Source: Phytoactinopolyspora endophytica (lineage in GTDB: Bacteria; Actinomycetota; Actinomycetes; Jiangellales; Jiangellaceae). Taken from it: a stretch of 15,498 bases of DNA. The notes beneath the pieces were generated by a model. It saw only the letters and a program-made list of their open reading frames with translations, was not told the DNA's origin and searched no databases. Positions 1 to 5,710 of the stretch are shown here, piece by piece. A program made the position numbers and the translations under genes. Numbering within the stretch: the stretch's first letter is position 1; the number at the start of each line of letters is the position of its first letter. Where the stretch lies: positions 412,276 through 427,773 of the forward strand of contig NZ_ML142851.1 in NCBI RefSeq assembly GCF_004138495.1, written 5' to 3'.

Positions 1-46
1 CCTCGTCACGAACGAGTTCCTCGACGACTCCATCACCCTGGAGTGA
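1..46 (+). CDS. C-terminal tail of an unidentified upstream gene (partial)
   Basis: An open frame enters at the left edge and ends in TGA at 44-46, giving the last 14 residues LVTNEFLDDSITLE. Codon use is G/C-rich at third positions like the following gene. The GGAG at 40-43, inside its last two codons, can serve as the ribosome binding site of the next gene, whose ATG is only 3 nt past the stop, so the two are probably co-transcribed. The fragment is too short to assign a family. Confidence 0.6.
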   Translation, partial: LVTNEFLDDSITLE

Positions 47-49
47 GAG

Positions 50-1366
50 ATGACGATCACCACCACCGTCACCGGCCGGCTGGCCGAATTCACCGAGCGG
101 CTCACGGATGAGCTCGGTGAGGAAGCGACATCGACCGACCCCAAGCTCATCCGCAAGCTCTCCTCGGACTGGTCCCGGCTGTCACCGATTCTGATGGAGA
201 AGCTCCCCCCGGGCCGATTCCTGGCCGACCTGGTGGTCCGGCCGTCGACCGTGGACGACGTTCCCACGATCCTGCGGCTGGCATACGAGTACGACGTGCC
301 GGTGACGCCACGCGGCGCCGGCACCGGCAACTACGGCCAGGCGACCCCGTTCGACGGTGGTGTGCTGCTGGACCTGCGCAAGCTGGACCGGATCACCGAG
401 ATCGGCGACGGCTTCGTCCGGGTCGAGGCGGGCGCCCGGCTGACGGCGATCGACCGTCAGGTCCGGGAGGCAGGACACGACATCTGGATGTTCCCGTCCA
501 CGAAGAGCTCGTCGGTCGGTGGCTTCATCGCCGGAGGCAGCGCCGGGACCGGCACGATCAAGCACGGCACGGTCTCCGACGGCTGGGTTCGGGAGCTGCG
601 GGTCGCGCCGTGCGACGGGAGCGGGACGGACTTCTGGGTGATGGGCCCGGATACCGTGGCGTTCACGCATGCCTATGGGGTCTCCGGGATCGTCACGGAG
701 GCAGTGGTGCGCACGGATCCGGCGCGGGAGTGGGTGGCGTTCTACGCGTCGTTCCCGTCCTACGCGCAGGCCGTCGACATCCACCGTCGTCTGCCGGAAC
801 TGCCCATCCTGCCGCGGCTGGCATCCGCGGACGAGCCGCCGCTGGTCGCCAGCCTGCCGGCGCCGGTGGAACTTGACTCCACCCGCACCAGCCTGCGGAT
901 CATCCTGGAGCCGTCCACGGTCGAGACGGTGTCACGGTGGGTTGCGTCCGCAGGCGGGGAGGTGGTGGCCGTGCTGGACGGTTATGAGCAGACGGATCGG
1001 CTCAGCGGCATGTCCTACAACCATCCGATCTACTTCCGGCAGCGCGCGGGGCATCCCTGTTTCCACTTGGAGGTCAATGGGCGGGCGTTATGGGACGACC
1101 CGGATGCCGTGAAGTCGGTCTATCCGAACTCGGTGATCCATCTCGAACTCGGACCGAACCGTGGACCGTTCGGCATGCTCGCGGCGGACTACCAGAGCGA
1201 GGAGCAGGTGCTGGACGGCTTCGCCCGGCTGAACGAGATCGGCATCGGCGTTCACTCGCCGCACCAGTGGAACGTCGACCGGCACGTCGAGCAGATCGTG
1301 GCGACGGTCCCGCGGACCGATCCGAAGGGCCTGCTCAACCCTGGCAAACTCAGCCATTCCCCATGA
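50..1366 (+). CDS. FAD-binding oxidoreductase (GlcD-type, FAD_binding_4 family)
   Basis: This 438-residue protein looks like a flavin-linked dehydrogenase/oxidase of the FAD_binding_4 (PCMH) superfamily that includes glycolate oxidase subunit GlcD and D-lactate dehydrogenases. Visible hallmarks are the FAD pyrophosphate-binding block PRGAGTGNYGQ at residues 87-97 followed by GGVLLDLRKLDRI, the second glycine-rich block GGFIAGGSAGTG at 157-168, and the terminal GLLNPGKL typical of these enzymes. The central substrate domain is divergent, so the substrate (a hydroxy acid or similar) cannot be named. The length suits a single-subunit member. Start: ATG with GGAG 6 nt upstream, 3 nt after the previous stop. 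It is followed 79 bp later by a creatininase-family gene, which suggests a joint catabolic role; that is inference. Confidence 0.85.
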   Translation: MTITTTVTGRLAEFTERLTDELGEEATSTDPKLIRKLSSDWSRLSPILMEKLPPGRFLADLVVRPSTVDDVPTILRLAYEYDVPVTPRGAGTGNYGQATPFDGGVLLDLRKLDRITEIGDGFVRVEAGARLTAIDRQVREAGHDIWMFPSTKSSSVGGFIAGGSAGTGTIKHGTVSDGWVRELRVAPCDGSGTDFWVMGPDTVAFTHAYGVSGIVTEAVVRTDPAREWVAFYASFPSYAQAVDIHRRLPELPILPRLASADEPPLVASLPAPVELDSTRTSLRIILEPSTVETVSRWVASAGGEVVAVLDGYEQTDRLSGMSYNHPIYFRQRAGHPCFHLEVNGRALWDDPDAVKSVYPNSVIHLELGPNRGPFGMLAADYQSEEQVLDGFARLNEIGIGVHSPHQWNVDRHVEQIVATVPRTDPKGLLNPGKLSHSP

Positions 1367-1413
1367 TCATCAACCGCCGGCCGCGCCATGGTGGGTCTGA
1401 CGGTTGATGATCA
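1364..1413. repeat. 13-bp perfect inverted repeat between oxidase and creatininase genes
   Basis: TGATCATCAACCG at 1364-1376 is exactly complementary to CGGTTGATGATCA at 1401-1413, with a 24-nt centre. Allowing one mismatch the arms extend to 16 bp (1361-1376 with 1401-1416). The left arm contains the TGA stop of the FAD oxidase and the right arm ends 32 nt before the GTG of the next gene. No T-run follows, so it could be an attenuating or RNA-stabilising stem-loop, an intercistronic terminator, or a two-half-site operator. The sequence does not decide among these. Confidence 0.75.
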
Positions 1414-1445
1414 CGGGGTGGCGGGTGAGAGAGGAAAGGTGAACC

Positions 1446-2228
1446 GTGTCCAGCTCGAACCTGATCGACTTGACGTTCCGGGAGGTGGAGGCGCTGCCAC
1501 CGGACACGGTGGCGGTGCTCCCACTGGGCGCTGTGGAGCAGCATGGCCCGCACCTGCCGATCTCCACCGACTACGTCGTCGCGACGTCGGTGGCGGAGGC
1601 CGCCGTCGCGGGTGCGGCGGAGGCCGGCGTGGCCAACGCCGTGCTGATGCCTGCGCTGGCCTACACCAAGTCCGACGAGCATCACTGGGCGCCGGGCACG
1701 GTCTGGCTGTCCTGGGACACTCTGATGCGAACGTTGGTGGATATCGGGCGGTCGCTCGCGGCCACGCCGATCCAGCGGGTGCTGTTCATCAACGGGCATG
1801 GGGGCAATTCGGCACTCGGGCAGGTGGCGTGCCGGCAGTTGCGTCGCGAGTTCGGGCTCAAGACGTTCTTCGCCCACCCGATGGTCCCGGTCGACCAGGG
1901 TGGTGCCGACGTGGGAGACCCGAACGAGCTGGGCTTCGGCATCCACGGTGGGTTCAAGGAGACCTCGCTCATGCTGCACCTGCGGCCCGACCTGGTCCGG
2001 ATGGACCTGGCGGAACGGGCGGTGCCGGAAGGGCTGGCCGAGTACTCGATGATCGGCTTCGGCAAGCCGGCCAGCTTCGGCTGGCTCTCCGACGACTTCG
2101 GTCCGGCCGGTCACATCGGGGATCCGACCGGGGCGAACGCCGACGCCGGCAAGGCGCTCTTCGAGGGCGCGGTCCAGGCGATGGCACGGGTGATCGACGA
2201 AGCCGCCCGCTTCGACATTCGTTCGTGA
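1446..2228 (+). CDS. Creatininase-family amidohydrolase
   Basis: The 260-residue product belongs to the creatininase family (creatinine amidohydrolase, FAPy deformylase, MftE-like peptidase), metal-dependent cytoplasmic enzymes that open amide or C-N bonds. The metal-site block LGAVEQHGPHLPISTD has E31, H33 and D42 in the positions of creatininase E34, H36 and D45, and NGHGGN (H118) matches the H120 region. The true creatininase Glu122 is Gly here, as in most non-creatinine members, so creatinine itself is an unsafe substrate guess. H79-H80-W-A-P-G-T is the usual middle signature. Start: GTG at 1446, with GAGG and AAAGG 6-12 nt upstream; no better start exists upstream in frame. It follows the FAD oxidase in the same direction across an inverted repeat, so it is probably in the same transcript. 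Confidence 0.87.
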   Translation: MSSSNLIDLTFREVEALPPDTVAVLPLGAVEQHGPHLPISTDYVVATSVAEAAVAGAAEAGVANAVLMPALAYTKSDEHHWAPGTVWLSWDTLMRTLVDIGRSLAATPIQRVLFINGHGGNSALGQVACRQLRREFGLKTFFAHPMVPVDQGGADVGDPNELGFGIHGGFKETSLMLHLRPDLVRMDLAERAVPEGLAEYSMIGFGKPASFGWLSDDFGPAGHIGDPTGANADAGKALFEGAVQAMARVIDEAARFDIRS

Positions 2229-2260
2229 GTTAGTGCGGATCAGGAGCCAACTCACCGCAC
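2225..2260 (+). terminator. Candidate terminator after the creatininase gene
   Basis: Two overlapping, mutually exclusive stems are possible right at the stop codon: GTGAGTT (2225-2231) with AACTCAC (2249-2255), and GTGCGG (2233-2238) with CCGCAC (2255-2260). There is no T-run, which is common for actinobacterial terminators. A switch between the two folds is conceivable but unsupported. Confidence 0.35.
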
Positions 2261-2300
2261 CGCGAGCATGGTCGAGCACACGTATCCAAATACTTAGCCC

Positions 2301-2336
2301 TTGCGCTTAGTGATTACGTTGATTAAGTTAGCCTTG
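2301..2336 (+). promoter_or_regulatory. Promoter of the ArsR operon, leaderless type
   Basis: TTGCGC (2301-2306) and TAAGTT (2324-2329) are spaced by 17 bp, and 6 nt after the -10 comes the GTG at 2336, so the transcript would begin at or next to the start codon. No Shine-Dalgarno sequence precedes that GTG. The region is much more A/T-rich than its surroundings. CTTAGTGAT (2307-2315) and TTGATTAAG (2319-2327) form a weak dyad across the spacer and -10 box, a possible site for the ArsR protein itself. The assignment is inferred from spacing. Confidence 0.5.
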
Positions 2337-2692
2337 TGGCTCAGTATCCGCAGCAACTCGACGATGTGTTCCATGCCTTGGCCGATCCCACGCGCCGTGA
2401 GGTGCTCGGCCGGCTCGGGGCGGGTCCCGCCAGCGTCAGCGAGTTAGCCGAGCCGTTCGAGATGGCGCTGCCGTCGTTCATGAAGCACATCCGCTATCTG
2501 GAAAGCGCAGGGTGGATCAGCACGCGTAAGTCCGGTCGCGTGCGGACCTGCGTACTCGAGCGGAAGTCGTTCGACGTGGTCGAAGCGTGGCTGCGCGAAC
2601 AGCGTGACATCTGGGAGCGGCGTACCGACCGGCTCGAGCGCTTCGTTACCACCACCCACGACAAGGCAACTGAAAAGGAAGCACGCGAATGA
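2336..2692 (+). CDS. ArsR-family winged-helix transcriptional repressor
   Basis: A 118-residue DNA-binding protein with one winged HTH domain. LDDVFHALADPTRREVLGRL (residues 8-27) is the classic opening of the metal-independent ArsR subgroup; recognition-helix and wing sequence SELAEPFEMALPSFMKHIRYLESAGWI follows (about 37-63), then RVRTCVLE. No cysteine pair for metal sensing is visible: the single Cys lies in the wing. Members next to AHSA1 genes usually autorepress the operon. Start: GTG at 2336 with no Shine-Dalgarno sequence, consistent with leaderless translation. Its stop overlaps the next ATG by 4 bp, so expression is coupled to the AHSA1 gene. Confidence 0.9.
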   Translation: MAQYPQQLDDVFHALADPTRREVLGRLGAGPASVSELAEPFEMALPSFMKHIRYLESAGWISTRKSGRVRTCVLERKSFDVVEAWLREQRDIWERRTDRLERFVTTTHDKATEKEARE

Positions 2693-3195
2693 CCACACTC
2701 GCACGTCCCGAACTCGATCTGACCGTGTCTCGCGTCATCCACGCACCCCGCTCGGCGGTCTGGAGCGCATGGACCGACCCCGTGAGCTTCGAGCAGTGGT
2801 GGGTCCCAGCACCGGAGATCTGTCGAGTGCTGGACATGGACCTGCACCCCGGCGGTTCCTTCCGCACCGAATTCAGCCAGGACGGCGTTGATTTCGGTCC
2901 GCAGATCACCGGCTGCTTTCTGGCCGTCGACGAACTCGAGCGGATCGTCTTCACCGACGCCCTGCTCGGCGGGTGGCGCCCGGCAGAGGAGCCGTTCCTC
3001 ACGGCCGTCATCACGATGAGGGACCACCCGGAAGGTACCGAGTACGTCGCCACCGCGATGCACCGAAACGTCGCCGACCGCGACCGTCATGAAGAACTCG
3101 GCTTCCGCGACGGCTGGGGCACCGTCACCCGGCAGCTCGCCGAACTGGTCGAAGCGCGGGCGTCGGAAAGCGCTGGCGAGGAGAGAACATCATGA
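2689..3195 (+). CDS. SRPBCC / AHSA1-domain protein
   Basis: This 168-residue protein fits the START-like SRPBCC superfamily, AHSA1 branch. It opens with LTVSRVIHAPRSAVWSAWTDPVSFEQWW (residues 11-38), the hallmark beta strand and helices of the fold, and continues with DLHPGGSFRT, FTDALLGGW and a terminal amphipathic helix. The fold makes a hydrophobic pocket for a small ligand; the ligand is unknown, and the Hsp90-activator name of the domain should not be taken as function. AAGGAA lies 8 nt before the ATG, which overlaps the stop of the ArsR gene. ArsR-AHSA1 pairs recur widely in actinobacteria (family knowledge). Confidence 0.87.
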   Translation: MTTLARPELDLTVSRVIHAPRSAVWSAWTDPVSFEQWWVPAPEICRVLDMDLHPGGSFRTEFSQDGVDFGPQITGCFLAVDELERIVFTDALLGGWRPAEEPFLTAVITMRDHPEGTEYVATAMHRNVADRDRHEELGFRDGWGTVTRQLAELVEARASESAGEERTS

Positions 3196-3818
3196 AGCTG
3201 ACCGTCACCGAGTTCGTGAGCATCGATGGGGTGTCCCAAGGGCCGGGTTCCCCTGAGGAGGACACCAGCGACGGCTTCACCCAAGGCGGTTGGCTCGTCC
3301 CGCACATGGACGACGTGTTCATCCGCCGCGCGGCGGCTTGGCTCGGCGAAGCCGACGCGCTCCTGCTCGGCCGCCGCACGTACGACGCATTCTCAAGGGA
3401 CTGGCCGAAGATCACAGACCCGGACGACCCGTTCACGGCGCTCATGAACAGCCTGCCGAAGTACGTCGCCTCCAATAGCCTGGAGGAAGCCAACTGGAAC
3501 CCGACCACGATCCTGTCCGGTGACGTCGCAGCCCAGGTCGCGGACCTGAAACAGCAGCCCGGCAGAGACCTCCAGATCCACGGAAGCGCCCGGCTTGCCC
3601 AATCACTGCTGGCCGCCGGCCTTATCGACGAACTGCGGCTCGTGATCGCGCCCGTCGTCGTCGGCCACGGCCGTCGCCTGTTCCCGGACGGCGGCGCCCC
3701 GGCCGGGCTGCGGCTCGCCAGTCAGGAGACCACGCCTGGCGGACTCGCCCTCATGCTTTACGAGTGGGTGGGCCTCCCGGACTACGCGACATACTCAGGC
3801 GTCTCGGACCTTCCCTGA
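3192..3818 (+). CDS. RibD C-terminal / dihydrofolate reductase-like protein
   Basis: The 208-residue product matches the RibD_C family, a DHFR-like fold found in riboflavin reductases and many stand-alone actinobacterial proteins thought to be NAD(P)H-dependent reductases. Visible features are MKLTVTEFVSIDGVSQGPG at the start, LLLGRRTYDAFSRDWP at about residues 57-72, and the cofactor-side segment DLQIHGSARLAQSLLAAGLIDELRLVIAPVVVGHGRRLF near the C-terminus (quoted family motif IHGSA..L..LL..GLIDE). The substrate is unknown; it is unlikely to be a housekeeping DHFR. GAGGAG 8 nt upstream and a 4-bp ATGA overlap with the AHSA1 gene make it the last gene of the ArsR operon. Confidence 0.86.
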   Translation: MKLTVTEFVSIDGVSQGPGSPEEDTSDGFTQGGWLVPHMDDVFIRRAAAWLGEADALLLGRRTYDAFSRDWPKITDPDDPFTALMNSLPKYVASNSLEEANWNPTTILSGDVAAQVADLKQQPGRDLQIHGSARLAQSLLAAGLIDELRLVIAPVVVGHGRRLFPDGGAPAGLRLASQETTPGGLALMLYEWVGLPDYATYSGVSDLP

Positions 3819-3907
3819 CCGCACAAGCGGGTTCGCGACGGTCGTACGAGTCAGGGGCCAAGCTCTAGCCGAAGGCGGGCAAAGGGGCGACGGGCTACCT
3901 GACGCGT

Positions 3908-3931
3908 CGAACCCGGATGCACGCGGGTTCG
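3908..3931. terminator. Bidirectional terminator candidate between the reductase and hipA
   Basis: CGAACCCG (3908-3915) pairs perfectly with CGGGTTCG (3924-3931) around an 8-nt loop, in the gap between two convergent genes. There is no T-run on either strand. GCGGGTTCGC also occurs at 3827-3836, close to the end of the reductase gene, and again at 3923-3932; it resembles a tRNA T-arm, but no tRNA can be built around either copy. Confidence 0.45.
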
Positions 3932-3942
3932 CAGCCTGCTGG

Positions 3943-5223
3943 TTAGGCGTCTCGACGATTCGTCGCCACAATTCGGTCGGTCGGGGGGTGTGGATCGCCT
4001 GCGGCGAAGCCAGCGATCAGGTTAGAAGTGAACTGGGTGATGTCGCTTGCGAGGCTCGGATGGGCCTTCGGATGCGGTGTCTCGGCGGTCGCGGTGTCGA
4101 GCACGGTGGCGAGGGTGTCATCGACGATACGTTCAGCGTCGGAGAGTCCCCAGGCGCGACCTTCGGCGACGAGGTGCGCGCGTGTGATTGCCTGGTGTCG
4201 GTACTCCTGATCGACTGCGAGAGCCATCTCCTGGTCATTGGGCTGATGGGCCTGCGGGACGAGGTCGTAGGCCGGAGCGAGCGTCATTGAGCCGTCCGGG
4301 CGGTGTAGCAGAGAGACGTTCTTGGCATGCATATCCAGGTTGCCCACGGCTGCTGAGAGCACGGTCATGCGGAGCAGCCGGTTCAGCGAGTCAGGGTCTC
4401 CGATCGCTGACAGTATCCCCGCGATGCGGGCCAGGCTCACACGTCCGCCGTGCTTTTGGTACTTGTGGTTGCCGCTGGCTCCGAGTGCTTGATTGAAGTC
4501 CTCTTGGTGGATGCGCCCGTGTGGTGTATCCGGGGAACGGTCGTAACGCTCGATGACTAGAGCGGGGATGGAGTCGAAGTCCTCGATCCAGGTTTGGAAC
4601 GCAGAGAGCCCCGCGGCACGGGCGAAGCGCGAGCCGTATTCTTCGTCGTAGATCGTGGTCGGGTAGTCCCGCGACTCGGGCTTGAGGATGTGTGTAGACG
4701 GGTAGCCGTCGATCGCCCGATTCCAGCTCTCAGAGGTGCGCACGAGCACGATCTTGTCTTGTACCCCGGCCAGCGAGGTCTTTCCGCCCGTCGGCTTGTT
4801 GCCCAGTGGATTGTTCTGCACATTCGTCAGCATGTCCGCGACTCCGGCCGTGGTCAGTGGCTCGAGCCCAGGTTGCTTTGGCTCGCCCGGGGCGTCGGGA
4901 TCCCAGATTTGAAGGGCGCCGGCGACGTCTCGTCCATAGGTGCGGAGTAGGCCGATGACGTCCTGCTCAGCCAGGGCGGCCTCTTGGGCCATTCGGGTCA
5001 GCATCCGTCCCTCGGGAAGCAGCTCGCGGAAGAAGTTCTGACGTCGATCCTTGCGTGCGCGGGTCGGTACCGCCGCCAGCGGGATTGCGACCGACAGGAT
5101 GGGGCTGTCGATCCCGAACACGTCGACGGCGTCCGGAGCGGAGACGAAGTCGAACGTGCGCCAGGTGCCGACAAGCGTGCCGACTTGCACGCCGTATAGT
5201 TCCACGACCAGGTCAGCCATCAT
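3943..5223 (-). CDS. hipA: HipA-family serine/threonine kinase toxin
   Basis: A 426-residue HipA-type kinase, close to the usual 420-440. In E. coli, HipA phosphorylates glutamyl-tRNA synthetase and causes dormancy. Domains: an N-terminal HipA_N region (about 1-105) ending in YGRDVAGAL; TSLAGVQDKI at 149-158, where S150 corresponds to the autophosphorylated P-loop serine; K181 in HILKP; ERYDR at 225-229; HQEDFNQALG at 239-248; catalytic block GNLDMHAKN at 294-302 with D297, K301 and N302; and the metal-binding D320 in APAYDL. All key catalytic residues are present, so it should be active. Its ATG overlaps the end of hipB by 11 bp. By eye the gene is less G/C-rich than its neighbours, which fits horizontal acquisition. 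The C-terminal 40 residues are poorly conserved and proline-rich. Confidence 0.93.
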   Translation of the reverse strand: MMADLVVELYGVQVGTLVGTWRTFDFVSAPDAVDVFGIDSPILSVAIPLAAVPTRARKDRRQNFFRELLPEGRMLTRMAQEAALAEQDVIGLLRTYGRDVAGALQIWDPDAPGEPKQPGLEPLTTAGVADMLTNVQNNPLGNKPTGGKTSLAGVQDKIVLVRTSESWNRAIDGYPSTHILKPESRDYPTTIYDEEYGSRFARAAGLSAFQTWIEDFDSIPALVIERYDRSPDTPHGRIHQEDFNQALGASGNHKYQKHGGRVSLARIAGILSAIGDPDSLNRLLRMTVLSAAVGNLDMHAKNVSLLHRPDGSMTLAPAYDLVPQAHQPNDQEMALAVDQEYRHQAITRAHLVAEGRAWGLSDAERIVDDTLATVLDTATAETPHPKAHPSLASDITQFTSNLIAGFAAGDPHPPTDRIVATNRRDA

Positions 5224-5452
5224 CGTCCTTCGTGTGGATCGTGGCGGTGAGTTCCATTCCGGTCTCGTGCATCGCTGCGAACAGGCGGTCCACGAAGATC
5301 GACGGCTTGCCTGCCTCGATTTCCCAGATGTAGCGCTGTGTCGTACCGAGGCGCTCGGCGAGCTCGCGCTGAGTCATTCCGCTCAGCAGACGCGCTTGCT
5401 GCAGGATGCGCCCCAGCGACTCTGCGCTGGAGACCTTTCCGGTATATACCAC
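5213..5452 (-). CDS. hipB: HipB-type XRE-family antitoxin
   Basis: A 79-residue protein with a single helix-turn-helix of the Cro/C1 (XRE) type: LGRILQQARLLSGMTQRELA (13-32) and ERLGTTQRYIWEIEAGKPS (33-51), followed by a helix and a short beta segment MELTATIHTK that in HipB-like proteins mediates dimerisation. It should bind and inhibit the kinase encoded downstream and repress the operon through the palindromes upstream. Start: GTG at 5452, fixed by a strong AGGAGG 4 nt before it. Its last codons overlap the start of hipA, implying translational coupling. The E. coli HipB C-terminal tail is shorter or different here. Confidence 0.92.
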   Translation of the reverse strand: MVYTGKVSSAESLGRILQQARLLSGMTQRELAERLGTTQRYIWEIEAGKPSIFVDRLFAAMHETGMELTATIHTKDDDG

Positions 5453-5456
5453 AGCA

Positions 5457-5462
5457 CCTCCT
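5457..5462 (-). promoter_or_regulatory. Ribosome binding site of hipB
   Basis: AGGAGG on the minus strand (CCTCCT at 5457-5462), 4 nt before the GTG codon. It decides this start and lies directly beside operator 1. Confidence 0.85.
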
Positions 5463-5561
5463 GACTACGATTTCGGAGTCAGGATATGCGACTACGTTAT
5501 CGTAGTCAAGGTATTTGACTACATTTTCGTAGTCAATGGTCTTGACTACGTTATCCACGTC
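5463..5561. promoter_or_regulatory. Four phased palindromic operators of the hipBA operon
   Basis: Four 18-bp sites start at 5463, 5490, 5517 and 5544, exactly 27 bp apart, with 9-bp A/T-rich spacers. Consensus: GACTACG, 4 A/T-rich bases, CGTAGTC. Site 2 (5490-5507, GACTACGTTATCGTAGTC) is a perfect 7-4-7 palindrome. Sites 1 and 3 each have one arm mismatch; site 4 has three in its right arm. The array lies immediately upstream of hipB. HipB-type repressors bind such palindromes as dimers (family knowledge), so cooperative autoregulation is the natural reading. Confidence 0.9.
5474..5509 (-). promoter_or_regulatory. Core promoter of hipBA
   Basis: On the minus strand TTGACT (5509-5504) and TATCCT (5486-5481) are separated by 17 bp, a good vegetative-type promoter, with start predicted near 5474 and a 22-nt leader holding AGGAGG. 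Operator 2 overlaps the -35 box and fills the spacer; operator 1 covers the -10/+1 region. A second, weaker copy, TTGACT (5536-5531) with TACCTT (5513-5508), has the same 17-bp spacing one repeat unit upstream. Confidence 0.7.
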
Positions 5562-5710
5562 ATCCGTTAGCTCCCGACACCGTCATCGCGCCGTGGATCA
5601 GGACGCTGTGCCGGCACATCGGTGATTTCGACGTGTATGCCAAGCTGCGAATTGAGGGCTGGAGGAACAGGCTTGTTGATCATTAAGCTGCAGAGATGGT
5701 GTGGAGGCGT
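5562..5710. other. Intergenic stretch between hipBA control region and acetamidase gene
   Basis: No complete gene is visible. A start-less frame on the plus strand (5546-5686, stop TAA at 5684-5686) has G/C-rich third positions in its first half and reads like a protein tail from about residue APWIRTLCRH onward. It may be a decayed gene end but matches no family I recognise. GTGCCGGCAC (5608-5617) is a 10-bp palindrome. No terminator hairpin for the acetamidase gene was found here. Confidence 0.3.

Noticed and set aside
1446..2228. Mycofactocin maturation protease (MftE), a creatininase homologue
   Set aside because: No mycofactocin precursor, radical SAM or glycosyltransferase gene is seen in the window, and the FAD oxidase is not diagnostic.
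1350..2279. Long minus-strand frame over the creatininase gene
   Set aside because: The plus-strand frame has the complete creatininase motif set; the antisense translation is Arg/His-rich without motifs.
3820..3935. Possible tRNA or attachment-site remnant because of two GCGGGTTCGC copies
   Set aside because: No acceptor, D or anticodon stem could be built around either copy, and no integrase is present; the second copy is part of a hairpin.
5220..5558. 112-codon minus-strand frame whose N-terminus repeats a DY(E/D)NVV-type 9-residue pattern
   Set aside because: The 27-bp operator unit equals nine codons, so the peptide repeat is a by-product of the DNA array; the rest overlaps hipB in another frame.
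5463..5561. CRISPR-like or iteron-like array
   Set aside because: Spacers are 9 bp and partly alike, units are palindromic, and no cas or replication gene is present; position directly before hipB fits operators.
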